The notes under the pieces: generated by a model
The model's input: only the letters and a program-made list of their open reading frames with translations
Databases searched by the model: none
Told to the model about the DNA's origin: nothing
Program-made: the position numbers and the translations under genes
Assembly: GCF_000012365.1 (NCBI RefSeq)
Contig: NC_007650.1
Span: 1,922,001-1,986,000 of the forward strand
Length of the DNA stretch: 64,000 nucleotides
Origin: Burkholderia thailandensis E264
GTDB taxonomy: Bacteria > Pseudomonadota > Gammaproteobacteria > Burkholderiales > Burkholderiaceae
Reading direction: 5' to 3'
Shown: one piece after another, positions 26,664 to 37,900 of the stretch
How the letters are laid out: every line of letters starts with the position of its first letter
Numbering within the stretch: the stretch's first letter is position 1

Positions 26664-27449
26664 ATGAATCCCAAAGTCACCGGCGGCAGCGGCGTCGACC
26701 CAACCTACGCCGCGACGTCGACCACCGCCGAACCCCAAGCGGCGAGCCATGCATCGGGCACGTCGCGCACGATCCCTTCCGAGCTTCGCGAACTGCAGCG
26801 CACGAAATTCAGGCTCGGCGGCTCGCCGGTGTTTCAGCGCCCGGTCCAGCCGAACAGGGACGGCAGCGGCGTCGGGGTCGTCGTTCCGGAAAACAGCCTC
26901 GGCAGGATTCCTCGCGGCGGGGCGGCCAACCTCTGCTATCCGAACATCAGCTCCTGCGTGAGCGTCTCGGCGCTTTCCAGGAACGGCAGTCTCCGCGGCG
27001 TCCATCTGACCACGCCTGAAGGCTTCGAGCAAAAGGACATGCAGACGATGTTCGAGGCGATCGACGCGAAGAACTGCGCGAAGGTCGTGGTGGCGGGGCC
27101 GATCCAGGAGGCCAAGGGGCGCACCGAAAACTCGGAGTTCAATACCCGGGCGAACATCACGGCCCAAATGCACAAGCTCGCGCCCAACGCGGAGGTCGGG
27201 TTCGTCGAAACCGAAGCGACCGTTCGTCCGCATGACATTTATGTCCGGCACGATCCGCAAACCGCCGAAGGCAAGCTGGAGGTTCACGTCGCTCCGTCCG
27301 ACGTATCGTCGGAAGACGGCGTGAAGACCGGGAAGATTCCGCAGGACGCATCGATACCGGGCAACGCGCACCGCGTCGCCGACGGCGACATCGTCCAGAG
27401 CAGGCAAGGCGGCCTGCGCCGGCTGTTCTCGTTCTCGAAGAACGGGTGA
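26664..27449 (+). CDS. Effector-like protein with possible Cys-His deamidase core
   Basis: A 261-aa protein with no recognised family by eye. The first 40 residues are Ser/Thr/Ala/Gly-rich without hydrophobic stretch (VTGGSGVDPTYAATSTTAEP), as in many type III secreted effectors. The core has NISSCVSVSALSRNGSLRG followed by VHLTTPEG: Cys98 and His114 are 16 residues apart and followed by a T/P segment. This resembles the Cys-His spacing of CheD/CNF1/BLF1-type glutamine deamidases. The C-terminus is Ser/Gly/Arg-rich (LRRLFSFSKNG). GC content appears lower than that of neighbours. No strong ribosome-binding site is visible; the ATG at 26664 is the first after an in-frame TGA. Function is inference; the gene itself is likely real given its balanced amino-acid composition. 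Confidence 0.6.
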   Translation: MNPKVTGGSGVDPTYAATSTTAEPQAASHASGTSRTIPSELRELQRTKFRLGGSPVFQRPVQPNRDGSGVGVVVPENSLGRIPRGGAANLCYPNISSCVSVSALSRNGSLRGVHLTTPEGFEQKDMQTMFEAIDAKNCAKVVVAGPIQEAKGRTENSEFNTRANITAQMHKLAPNAEVGFVETEATVRPHDIYVRHDPQTAEGKLEVHVAPSDVSSEDGVKTGKIPQDASIPGNAHRVADGDIVQSRQGGLRRLFSFSKNG

Positions 27450-27596
27450 GCGACCGCGCGAAAGCGCATGGCCGGCCCGACGGGCGGCGGCCTTGACCGG
27501 TTCGGCGAACCTTGCGCGCGCCGTCCACCGCCGCCCGCTCTGCGATAATCGCGTTTTCCCGCGTCCCTGCGCGCCGCGAAGGCGCCGCGCCCCGCC

Positions 27597-28091
27597 ATGA
27601 AATCACCGTTGCCGCCCGCCCCCGCCGCGTTCCTGCCGCCGATCTCGTGCCTGCAGGACGACGATCGCCCATGGCTGCCGATGGACGCGAGCCTGCCCGG
27701 GCTCGCGATCAAGTATCTGCACATCAACGTCGCCGACGACGAGATGACCGTGCTGCTGAAGATGCCGGTCGGGCTCGCGCTGCCGCGGCATCGGCACGAC
27801 GGCGCGGTGTTCGTCTACACGTTGCAGGGGGAATGGCGCTACCGCGAATACGACTGGGTCGCGCGGCCGGGCAGCACGGTGCTGGAGCCGGCCGGCTCGC
27901 ATCACACGCCGGAGGCGATCGCGTCGGAAACGGGCGCGGTCGTCACGTTCAACGTGATGCGCGGCGATCTCGTGTTGCTCGACGAAGCCGGCAACGAAAC
28001 GGCGCGCGAGAACTGCCGCGTCGCGCTGCTGCGCGAGCGCCGGTTCGCGCGCGGCGCGCCGGACACCGCACCGCCGTTCGTCACGCGCTGA
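27597..28091 (+). CDS. Cupin-domain protein (ChrR / acetylacetone-dioxygenase-like)
   Basis: A 164-aa single-domain cupin. LPRHRHDGAVFVYTLQGEW supplies the first cupin motif, with two metal-binding His and the Glu replaced by the VYTLQGEW strand. RPGSTVLEPAGSHHTPEA supplies the second, with a paired His. Similar small cupins are annotated as 2,4'-dihydroxyacetophenone dioxygenase-like or ChrR-like sensors. Function cannot be assigned more closely. It stands alone; the ATG at 27597 lacks a strong Shine-Dalgarno. A GC-rich hairpin follows within 6 bp of the stop. Confidence 0.8.
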   Translation: MKSPLPPAPAAFLPPISCLQDDDRPWLPMDASLPGLAIKYLHINVADDEMTVLLKMPVGLALPRHRHDGAVFVYTLQGEWRYREYDWVARPGSTVLEPAGSHHTPEAIASETGAVVTFNVMRGDLVLLDEAGNETARENCRVALLRERRFARGAPDTAPPFVTR

Positions 28092-28096
28092 GCCGG

Positions 28097-28123
28097 CGGG
28101 CGCCGCGCATCGGGCGGCGCCCG
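28097..28123 (+). terminator. GC-rich hairpin after the cupin gene
   Basis: CGGGCGCCGC pairs perfectly with GCGGCGCCCG around a 7-nt loop, starting 6 bp after the cupin stop. There is no T-run, so termination is probable rather than sure. The remaining sequence to 28,415 has several GAATCGACGAATCG-like direct repeats (about 28,225-28,260) and no gene. It also lies downstream of the large minus-strand operon and should hold that operon's terminator, which I could not identify. Confidence 0.4.
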
Positions 28124-28415
28124 GAAGGACGGTAGATTCGCGCGGCGGCGGGCGGGCCGATCGATGAATCGGCCAAGCAGCGGACAGGCGGACTCGCGGA
28201 TCGGCGAATCAAAGGTCTGCCGTCACGGATCGATCGAATCGACGAATCGACGAATCGGCCGGCTGCAGGCGCGGCGAATCGGCGGCCTCGGCCATGCCGC
28301 GATCGGGCCTTTGCCTCGCTCGCTTTCCCGGTCGCGGCGCGCATCGGCCATCGCGCCACTCGCGCTGCCCGGCCCCGCATCGCCTCCCGCATCGCCCATA
28401 TCGCCCGCAAGCACG

Positions 28416-31400
28416 TCACGCCGATTCCCGCTGCCCGCGCTCGAACACGATCGGCACGAACTTCGCCCGCCCGGTGCGCGCGCCTCTGTACCGCGCGAGC
28501 CATTCCCGCCGCTTCAGCGCGGCCTCGGCAATCGAACGCCGCTTGATCTCGCCGTACCCGCGAATCGTCTGCGGCAAGTCGAGCAGCATGAGCGCAATGT
28601 CGGCCGTCGCCGCCGTCACGCTCGGCAGCACTTCGTCGAGCAGCGCGTCGTATTCGGCGATCAGCCGGCGCTCGGCCCGGCGATGCGGCAGATAGCCGAA
28701 CACGTCGAAAGGCGTGCCGCGCAGACGCCGCAGCCAAGCGAGCATCCGCAGCGCCGGCAGCATCCCCGCGCCCACGCGGATCGCACGCTGCGCGCCGCGC
28801 TCGCGCGACAGCCAGCCGGCGAGCGGCGCACGCAAGTGAAAGCTCACGCGCGCGCCGGGCCCGAACTCGGCCGCGATCCGGTCAAGGAACGCGGGCTCCG
28901 TGTGCAGCCGCGCGACTTCGTACTCGTCCTTGCAGGCCATCAGCCGGAACAGGTTGACGGCCACCGCGTCCGCGAGCCGCGCGTCGCCGATCCGCTCGCC
29001 CGCCGCGCGCGCCGCGTCCACGCGCGCCCGGTATCGGCTCGCATAGCGCGCGTCCTGGTACGCGGCCAGGTACGCGGCGCGCGATTCGACGCGATCGTCG
29101 ACGCTCGGCGACGCCTGCCGCCCGCGCGCGCCGTCCTCTCCGCCGTCGCCTTCGGCGCCGTGCGCGCCGCCGGCGGCCTCGAGCCGGCCGTACGAGAACG
29201 CCCGGCGGTTCGACGGTGCATCGGCTCCCAGCATGTCGATCGCCCGCTCGAGCGCGCCGAGCGACACCGGAACGAGTCCGAGTTGCCACGCGTAACCGAG
29301 CAGGAACATGTTGCCGTAGAGCGCGCCGCCGATCGCCTGCACGCGCGCGTGCGCATCGACGGACGCGACGCGCGACGCGCCGGCGCACGCGCGCAGCAGC
29401 GCGTCGATCGCATCGACGTCGACGCTCGCATCCGGGTCCCGCAGCATCGCGCCCGTCTGCGCCTCGTGCAGGTTGGCGACGATCCGCGTATGCCCCGGGC
29501 GGATCATCTCCAGCGCCTCGCCCGCGCTCGCGACGACGAGATCCGCGGCGATCATCGCATCGGCGCGGCCCGTGTCGATGCGCGCCTGGTGCAGCGCCGC
29601 CGAAGGCCTCGCGATGCGCAAATGGCTCAGCACCGCGCCGCCCTTCTGCGCGAAGCCGGAGAAGTTCAGCGTGCTCGCCACGTTGCCTTCGAGGTGCGCG
29701 GCGAGCGCGACGACGCCCGCGACCGTCACGACGCCCGTCCCGCCGATGCCGCAGATCGCGAGCTCGTACGGCGCGTCGCCGAGCGCGGTCTCGGGCAGCG
29801 GCAGTTGCGCGACGCGCGCGAGCGCCGCGTCGGCGCGGGCGCGATCCCGCGACGGCGCGCCGCTTGCGCCGTCGATCGTCACGAAGCTCGGGCAGAAGCC
29901 CGCCAGGCACGACAGATCGCTGTTGCACGCCTGCTGGTCGATCTGGCGCTTGCGGCCGAACTCGGTGTCGACAGGCACGACCGCGAGGCAGTTCGACTGC
30001 CGCTGGCAGTCGCCGCACCCCTCGCAGACGCTTTCGTTGATGAAGACCTTCGGCCGCGCGCGCGCGGCCGCCGCCGCGCCCGCCTTCTTCCTGCGGCGGC
30101 GCTCCTCGGTCGCGCAGACCTGGTCGTAGATCAGCACCGACACGCCGCGCGCGTCGCGCAGCTCGCGCTGCACCGCGTCGAGGCGCTCGCGCGGCTCGAC
30201 GCCGACGCCGTCGGCGAAACCGTCGGTTCGATAGGCGGCCGGCTCCGGCGTCACGACGACGATGCGCCGCACGCCCTCCGCCTGCATCAGCCGCGTGATC
30301 TGCGCGACGGTGAGGCGGCCGTCGATCGGCTGCCCGCCCGTCATCGCGACGGCGTCGTTGTAGAGGATCTTGTACGTGACGTTGACGCCCGCCGCCACGG
30401 CCTGCCGCACCGCGAGATGCCCGGAATGGAACAGCGTGCCGTCGCCGAGATTCTGGAAGATGTGCGGCTCGCGCACGAACGGCGACTGGCCGATCCAGTC
30501 GACGCCCTCGCCGCCCATCTGCACGCTGCCGCTCGTGTTGCGCTCCGGCATCTGCGCGGCGAGCGCGTGGCAGCCGATGCCGAGCTGCGCGCGGCTGCCG
30601 TCGGGCACGCGCGTCGACGCATTGTGCGGGCAGCCCGCGCAGAAGAACGGCTTGCGCTTGGGCAACGCGAGCGGCGGCACCGAAGGCGAGCGCGCGTGAT
30701 CGGGCTCGCGCAGTGCGAGCCCGTACCGCCCGAGCCGCGACGCGAGCGCGGCGGCGAGCCGGGACGGCCGCAGCTCGGTCGCGCTCGGCAACAGCGGCCG
30801 CCCCGCCTCGTCGTGCTTGCCCACGATTCGCGGGCGCGCGTGCGCGGCGCCGTACAGATGCGCCTTGAGCAGCGGCTCGACCACCGCCGCCTTTTCCTCG
30901 ACGACGAACACCTCGTCGACGCGCGCGGCGAGGGCCGCGAGCGCGGGCGACAGCGGCGACACGAGCCCGACCTTCATCAGCGCGACGCCCGCGCGCGCGA
31001 GCGCGTCGGGCGTGAGCCCGCCGATGCGCAGCGCCTCGAGCACGTCGAGGTAGGCCTTGCCGACCGCCGCGATCAGGCACTTCGGCGAAGCGCACGGCGC
31101 GGCGAGGCGCTCGAGCGGATTCGCGGCGGCGAACGCGGCGGCCGCGCGCGCCTTGTATTCGAGCCGCCGCTCGATCTGCGGCCCGGGCAGGTCGGGCCAG
31201 CGCCAGTGCAGGCCGTCCGGGCCCGCGTCGACGGGCGGCAGCACGAGCGCGTCGCTCCATGCGCGGCCGGCGTCGTCGTCGAGCGTGCGCACCGTCTCGA
31301 CCGTTTCGGTCACCGCCTTGAAGCCGACCCAAAGGCCGCAGAAGCGCGACAGCGCCCAACCCCAGAGCCCGAACTCGACGTAGTCGGCGATGCTTGCCGG

Positions 31401-31928
31401 ATGCACGACGGGCAGGCCCCACGCGATCAGCGCGAGATCCGACTGATGCGACATCGACGACGACGCGCAGCCGTGATCGTCGCCCGCAACGACGAGCACC
31501 CCGCCCGTCGGCGACGCGCCGTACGCATTGCCGTGCCGCAGCGCGTCACCCGAGCGGTCGACGCCCGGCCCCTTGCCGTACCACATCGCGAACACGCCGT
31601 CGCGCGCGCGCGTCGGATCGGTCTCGACCTTCTGCGAGCCGAGCACCGCGGTCGCGGCGAGCTCCTCGTTGACGGCCGGATGAAAGCGCACGTTCGCCGC
31701 ATCGAGCAGCTTCGCGGCGCGCCACATCTCGAGGTCGACCGAGCCGAGCGGCGAGCCTCGGTAGCCGCTCACGAAGCCCGCGGTGTCGCGCCCCGCGCGG
31801 CGGTCGGCCTGCGCCTGCGCGAGCAGCATCCGCACGAGCGCCTGCGTGCCGGACAGCAGGATCGGCCCACGCGGCTCACTGATGCCGCGCGTGTAGCGCG
31901 AGAACTGCGCATAGTCGCGATCGATCAT
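28416..31928 (-). CDS. Indolepyruvate:ferredoxin oxidoreductase (fused subunits)
   Basis: A 1,170-aa single-chain 2-oxoacid:ferredoxin oxidoreductase. Such enzymes decarboxylate indolepyruvate or other aryl-pyruvates with CoA, giving the arylacetyl-CoA and reduced ferredoxin. The order is an N-terminal pyrimidine-binding part (GFVSGYRGSPLGSVDLEMW), a ThDP-binding part with FFCAGCPHNAST and MGGEGVDWIG, and Fe-S cysteines in CEGCGDCQRQSNC and CNSDLSCLAGFCPS. A gamma domain (CGIGGTGVVTVAGVVALAAH) and a long C-terminal domain follow. Length and motifs are intact. Its ATG overlaps the stop of the last PKS gene as ATGA, so it is translationally coupled to the polyketide operon. The inferred role is to make an aryl- or acyl-CoA precursor, or to supply reduced ferredoxin; a chance association with ordinary amino-acid catabolism is the alternative. 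Confidence 0.9.
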   Translation of the reverse strand: MIDRDYAQFSRYTRGISEPRGPILLSGTQALVRMLLAQAQADRRAGRDTAGFVSGYRGSPLGSVDLEMWRAAKLLDAANVRFHPAVNEELAATAVLGSQKVETDPTRARDGVFAMWYGKGPGVDRSGDALRHGNAYGASPTGGVLVVAGDDHGCASSSMSHQSDLALIAWGLPVVHPASIADYVEFGLWGWALSRFCGLWVGFKAVTETVETVRTLDDDAGRAWSDALVLPPVDAGPDGLHWRWPDLPGPQIERRLEYKARAAAAFAAANPLERLAAPCASPKCLIAAVGKAYLDVLEALRIGGLTPDALARAGVALMKVGLVSPLSPALAALAARVDEVFVVEEKAAVVEPLLKAHLYGAAHARPRIVGKHDEAGRPLLPSATELRPSRLAAALASRLGRYGLALREPDHARSPSVPPLALPKRKPFFCAGCPHNASTRVPDGSRAQLGIGCHALAAQMPERNTSGSVQMGGEGVDWIGQSPFVREPHIFQNLGDGTLFHSGHLAVRQAVAAGVNVTYKILYNDAVAMTGGQPIDGRLTVAQITRLMQAEGVRRIVVVTPEPAAYRTDGFADGVGVEPRERLDAVQRELRDARGVSVLIYDQVCATEERRRRKKAGAAAAARARPKVFINESVCEGCGDCQRQSNCLAVVPVDTEFGRKRQIDQQACNSDLSCLAGFCPSFVTIDGASGAPSRDRARADAALARVAQLPLPETALGDAPYELAICGIGGTGVVTVAGVVALAAHLEGNVASTLNFSGFAQKGGAVLSHLRIARPSAALHQARIDTGRADAMIAADLVVASAGEALEMIRPGHTRIVANLHEAQTGAMLRDPDASVDVDAIDALLRACAGASRVASVDAHARVQAIGGALYGNMFLLGYAWQLGLVPVSLGALERAIDMLGADAPSNRRAFSYGRLEAAGGAHGAEGDGGEDGARGRQASPSVDDRVESRAAYLAAYQDARYASRYRARVDAARAAGERIGDARLADAVAVNLFRLMACKDEYEVARLHTEPAFLDRIAAEFGPGARVSFHLRAPLAGWLSRERGAQRAIRVGAGMLPALRMLAWLRRLRGTPFDVFGYLPHRRAERRLIAEYDALLDEVLPSVTAATADIALMLLDLPQTIRGYGEIKRRSIAEAALKRREWLARYRGARTGRAKFVPIVFERGQRESA

Positions 31929-34900
31929 GCGTCGCTCCCGACCGGCGCGTCGTCGGTCGCCCGCCGGCGCGCGACGGCGGGCGAGCGGGCCGCCTCGGCC
32001 GCCTCGGTCGCCTCAACCGATTCAACCGATTCCGCCGCGCCGCCCGCTTCGGCCGCGCGCAGCGTCTCGTCGAGAAACGCGAGCACCGCCGGCTCGAACG
32101 CTTCGCCGTGCGTGAGGAACACCGCGTGCCCCGCGCCCGCGATCCGCGCGAGCCGCGCGTTCGGAATCAGCGACACGAGCTGCTCCGCGTGCGCCGGATC
32201 GCCGAAGTGATCGGCCGTGCCGGCGACGACGAGCGTCGGCATCCGCAGCGACGGCAGTTGCGCGGTCGCGTCGAAGCGCACGAGCGCATCGAGATAATCG
32301 ATCGCCTGCGCGGCGTCGAGCGCGAGGCTGTCGCGCATCAGCGCCGCGCACGCGTCCTTGCGCGCGAGCGCGGCCGGCGGCGCGTCGCCGGCGAACACGA
32401 AATCGAGATCGGTCTGGTAGAGGCCGCCGAGGCCGCGCGGTTCGCCGTCACGCGACGCGCCCGGCGTCAGGAATTGCGGCGCGAGCGGCCGGTATGCGCC
32501 GAGCGTGTTGACGAGGACGAGCGCGCGCCACGCGCGCGGCCGCATCAGCGCCGCGCGCTGCGCGATCACGCCGCCGAACGACCAGCCGAGGAGCGCGGCC
32601 GCGCCGTCGCCGCCGCATGCGTCGAGCGTGCGGTACAGATGAGCGGCGGCGGCGTCGACGTCGATCGGCGCGACGGGATCGCTGCGGCCGAGCCCCGGAT
32701 AGTGGTAGACGATCACCTCGTGGCGCCGCGTCAACGCGCGGCACAGATCGCGAAACACAGTGCCCGCCATCCCGAGCCCGGGAATCAGCACGACGCGCGG
32801 CCCGCGTCCGCCGCGCAGGATCTCGGCGCGCGCGCCGCCCGGCAGCTCGAGCAGCTCGGCCGTCATCGCGCCGCCCGGCTCGAGCAGCGACAGATAGGCG
32901 AGCTCGCGCGCCGGCGCGTCGCGCGAGCTGCCGCGCCCGCCCGCGACGGCTTCAGCCACCGCGCGCACGAGCGCGCCGAACGTCGCGTGCTCGAGCACGA
33001 AGCGGCTCGGCAGCGCGAGGTCGAGACGCTCGTTGATCGCCTCGGCGAGCATCACCGCCTGGATCGAGCCGATGCCGAGCGCGCGCAGATCGTCGGCGCG
33101 CTCGAGATCCGCGCGCCGCAGGCCGAGCGACGCCTCGAACGCATCCTCGACGCTGGCGGCAACGCTGGCGGCAACGCTGGCGGCGATGTCGGCGCGCGAC
33201 GCGCGAGCGGCCGCATCCGATTTCACTTCCGATTTCGGGCCTGCTTTCGAGTCCGCTTTCACGCCAGCCGGCGCGCTCGCCTCGACGCCCCCGTCCACGC
33301 CCGCCTGCGCGCGCGCGGCCGGCGGTTGCGCGTCCGGGCTGCGCGGATACGGCGCGGGGCCGCGCGCGTGCATCGCCTTCAGCGCGTCCGGATACGCGAC
33401 GCTCGCGCCGAACCGCTCGGCGTTCAGGCGCCGGCGCTCGGCCTCGCTCAAGCGGCTCGCCTTGCTCAGGCGCAGCAGGCAATAGCTGACCCAGCCCTTC
33501 TCGAGCGACACGCACGTGTTCGCGAAGTTGCGGAACGACGCCTGCGCGACGCCAGGCAGCGCGGCGATGTTCCGCTCGTGCTCGGGGTCGTGCAGGAAGT
33601 TCGCGATCTGCGGCGACACGTCGATCACCTCGTCGACCACGAGGCCGTGCGCCGCCGCGACGTCGATCCAGTCCTGCCGCGTGCCGATGTCGATATCGAT
33701 CTCCGGCGAGCTGATGCGCCCGCGGCCGTTCGCGACGAAATCCATCAGCAGCACGTGCCCGTCGTCGTCGAGCGAGCGCGCGATGTTGCCGAACACGCCG
33801 TGCTTGTCCTGGATGTGGCAGATCACCTCGATGCCGATCACGAGATCGTATTTGCCCGGGAACGGGTCTTTCGCGCTGTCGCCGTGGCGGATCTCCGCGC
33901 GGCCTTGCAGGCCCTCGCGCGCGATGCGCCCGGCGCCCAGCTCGGCCTGCGCGCGCGTGATCGTGTAGCCCGTCGTGCGCAGATGCGCGAAGCGTTTCGC
34001 GAGCTGGATCACATCGGTGCCCATCCCGCAGCCGATGTCGAGCACGCGTGAGATCCGCTCGAAATGCTCGCGACCGAACAGCACCTGGCGCATTTCGATC
34101 TGGCGCGCCTGCATCAGCGCGAATTCGTTCGGGTACTTCTGCGGCTCGATGAACATGCGCGTCATCGAGAAGCCCGGAATGCGCTCGGGGAACGGGCACA
34201 GCGTCAGGTACTGCTCCTGAAAATCCTTCGACGCGTTCAGCGTGCTGAGCGAGTAGAACGCCTCCGCGTTGCTCGCGGGCGCCGGCTGCAGGCGGGCGTC
34301 GCCGGCGGCGGCGGGCGCGCCGGCTTCGGCGCTTTCGGCCACGGCTGCCGCGCCGGCTTCCGCGGCTTCCGCGGCTTCTGCCGCTTCCGTGGCTTCCCCG
34401 GCGCTCGCATGCCGCGTGCCGGGCGCGTGCGCGGACGTCCAGACGAGCCGCCGCTCGAACGGGTACGGCGGCAGCAGGCCCACTCGGCGCGGCGCGGGTT
34501 CGTCCGCGCCGTGCGCCGCGCCAAGCGCGTTGCCGAGCACCCAGAGCTTCGCGAGGCTCGCCGCGCCCTCGCGCCGCGCCGCTTGCACGAGCGCGTCCGA
34601 GAGCACCACGCGATGCTGCTTCACGTCGCCGTAGAACACCTGATCGCTCGCCGCGCCACTTGCCGCGCCACTCGCCGCGCCGCCCGCCGCCCAGCCCCGC
34701 AGCAGCGCCGCGAGCTCGCCGCGTCCGTGCGCGAGCACGGCGAGCCGGTGCGCCATCGGCTCGCGCGCCGTGCGCACGGTATGCGCGATCGCGTCGACAT
34801 CGCAGTCGGGATGCGCCTCGAGGTAGCCGGCCCAGCGTTCGGCGTACGCGCCCAGTTGCTCGCGCGTGCGCGCGGACAGCACGAACAGGACTTCGTCGTC

Positions 34901-37900
34901 CGTGCCCGCGCCAGGGCGCGCGGCGCGCGGCGGCGCCACGTACTCCTCGAGCACGACGTGCGCGTTGACGCCGCCGCCGCCGATGCTCGTGACGCCCGCG
35001 CGCCGCGGCACCTCGCTGCCGTCGACGATCAGCCGCCGCCACGGCGCGGCCTGCTCCTGAACCTCGAACGGCAGCCGCTCGAACGCGATGTTCGGGTTGC
35101 GCGTGCCGTCGCGCAGCGTCGGCGCGAGCACGCCGTCGCGCATCGCCATCACGACCTTCGTCAACTGCGACATGCCCGATGCAGCCTCGCAGTGCCCGAT
35201 GTTCGCCTTCACGGAGCCGATCGCGCGCGTACCCGATACGCCGTCGCACGCGGCGAACACCTTGCCGAGCCCCGTCATCTCGATCGCATCGCCCATCGCG
35301 TGGCCGTTGGCCGCCGCCTCGACATAGCCGATCGTGCGCGGATCGACGCCCGCGCGCGTGAGCGCGTCCCGCACGACGTCGGCCTGGCGCGCGGGATCGG
35401 ATGCGGTGAAGCTCGTCGAGCGGCCGTTGTGATTGACCGCGCAGCCGCGGATCACCGCGTGGATCGGATCGCCGTCGCGCTCGGCGTCGGACAGGCGCTT
35501 GAGCACGATCGCGCCCGCGCCCTCGCCCGGCACGAACCCGTCGCCGCCTTCGCCGAACGCCTTGCACACCGGGCCGCTCGACGCGAAGCGAAAGCGCGAC
35601 AGATGTGCGTACTGCTGCGGATCGAGATAGAGATTGACGCCGCCGACGACCGCGAGCCGCCCGTCGCGCTGCAGGTATTCCCATGCCTCGTTCACGGCGA
35701 CGAGCGACGACGAGCACATCGTATCGATCGCGAGGCTCTTGCCCCCGAAGTCGAGCGCATGCGACACGCGATTCGCGAGCGACGCGAACGACGTCGGCGG
35801 AAACGCGTAGTGCTTCGTGATCGCGGCGAACACGCCCGCGCGGCGGCGCACGTCGCCCGGCAACAGCGCGGGCGTCTGCCCCGCGTCCTGCAGCGCGTGC
35901 CAGCACATCTCGAGGAACAGGAGCTCCTGCGGATCGGTGTGCTGCGCGTCCTGCGGCGTCATGCCGAAGAACGCCGGATCGAAGCGGCCGACGTCGTCGA
36001 CGAATCCGCCCCACTTGCTGTAGCTCTTGCCCTCGCGCGCCGCCTCGGCGGCATCGGCCCGGTAATGCGCCCGCCAGTCCCAGCGCTCGGCGGGCACCTC
36101 CGTGATCGCGCACGCACCCGCGAGGAGGTTGCGCCAGAACGCCGGCACGTCGTACGCGCCGGGATAGCGGCCGCTGATGCCGATGATCGCGACCGGCTCC
36201 GCGGCGGCGTCCGGATGCGGCGCGCGCGGCGCATATCGCGTATCGCTCGCGCGCGCTTCGCCGCGATGCCCGGCGCTCGCGGCGGGCGGCGGCGTGTCGG
36301 CGCGCGGCGCGGGTTGGGCGGGTTGCGCGGGCGGCCCGCTCGGTGCGGGCTGATCCGGCCGCGCCGGCGCGCTCGACGGCGCGCTCGACGGCGTGTCGGA
36401 CCGCGCGTCGGCGTGCGGCGCGGCCGGCGGCGCGGCGCGCCCCTCGCCTGACGCTTGCGCTGCCTGCGCGCGCGCGCCGACGCCGCGGGCGGGCGCGCCG
36501 CCCGCGGGCGGCAAGAGCCTCGCGAGCGCGTCGGCATGCGCGGCGAGCAGATGGTCGAGCAACGCGTTGATCGTCTTGTGCTCGAACAGCAGCGCGCCGT
36601 CGAATCCGTCGAACGCCTCGGCGAGCTGCGCGGCGAACTGGGACGCAAGAATCGAATCGAGCCCGTATGCATGCAGCCCTTCGTCCGGATCGATCGCGCC
36701 CGCCGGCATGCCGAGCAGTTCCGCGGCGCGCGCGCGCAGATACGCGCGGCCTTCGCGGCGCAGCGCGGCGGCGGCGTGAGCGCTGTCGTGAGCGCTGTCG
36801 TGAGCGCTGTCGTGAGCGCTGTCGTGTGCGCTGTCGTGCGCGCTGTCGTGCGCGTCTGCTTGCGTGTCGCCGCTCGCGTCTTGCTGCGCGTCGTGCGCCG
36901 CCTCATGGCGCGCGCCGTGTTGCGCGTCGCCGTTCGACGCGCGCGCGTCGCGGCGCGCGCTCCCCGCCCGCCGCGCGTCGTTCTGCGCGATGACGATCTG
37001 CTGCCCCTGCCCGTGCGCATCGCGCGCGGGAAAAATCACGGACGAGAAGCCCTCCTCGCGCAGCACCCGGTCCCACGTCTGCGGCGCGACGGCCGGGCAT
37101 CCCGCGACGCGCAGCGCGTCGTCCGTGAAGCGCCACCAGCCTTCGAGCATGCCGAACGTCAGATGCAGGTACGGCACGCTGCCCGTCATCTCGTTGATGA
37201 AGAGCAGTCCGTTGTGCTTGAGGAGCGCCTTGCAGTGGCGCAGCGTCGTGCGGATGTCGCGCGTCGCGTGCAGCACGTTCGTCGCGACGAGCGCGTCGTA
37301 CGCGCCCGGCTCGAAGCCCTGCGCGTCGATCGGCTGCTCGATGTCGAGCACGCGCGCGCCGAAGAACGGCGCGCCTTCGCCGAAGCGGCGTTGCGCGTGA
37401 TTCAGGAACGCCTTCGAGATATCGGTGAAGCAGTACTCGCCGACGTGCCGCGCGTGCGGCGCGAGCGCCGCCAGCAGGCCCTCGGTGGTGCCGCCCGTGC
37501 CCGCGCCCACCTCGATGAAGCGCAGCTTCGCGTCGGCACGCCGCGCGGCGCAGCCGGCGACGTAGCGCACCGCGTGATCGACAAGCACGCGGTTGAAGTG
37601 GTCGGACACGTGGTTGCCCGTGTAGACGCCCTGCACGCGCGCCATCGAGCCGTTCGGAAACAGCACGTCGGTCGCGCGCCGGCGGCCCGTGAGGATCGCC
37701 GGCAGTTGCGCGAGCACCGCTTCGATCAGCACGACGTAGACCGCGCGTTCGCGGTCGGCGAGCCACGCGTCGCGCGACGCGTCCCAGTGGCGCTGCGCGT
37801 CGCGCGCGTCGATCGGCGCGCGCTCGGCCGCGCGCCAGCCTTGCGCGTCGTCGCGCACGAGGCCCGCGTCGCGCAGCAGGCGCAGGCTCTCCTCGAGCCA

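Noticed and set aside
28092..28415. GAATCG-type direct repeats downstream of the oxidoreductase gene, considered as iterons
   Set aside because: Too few and irregular, with no replication gene nearby.
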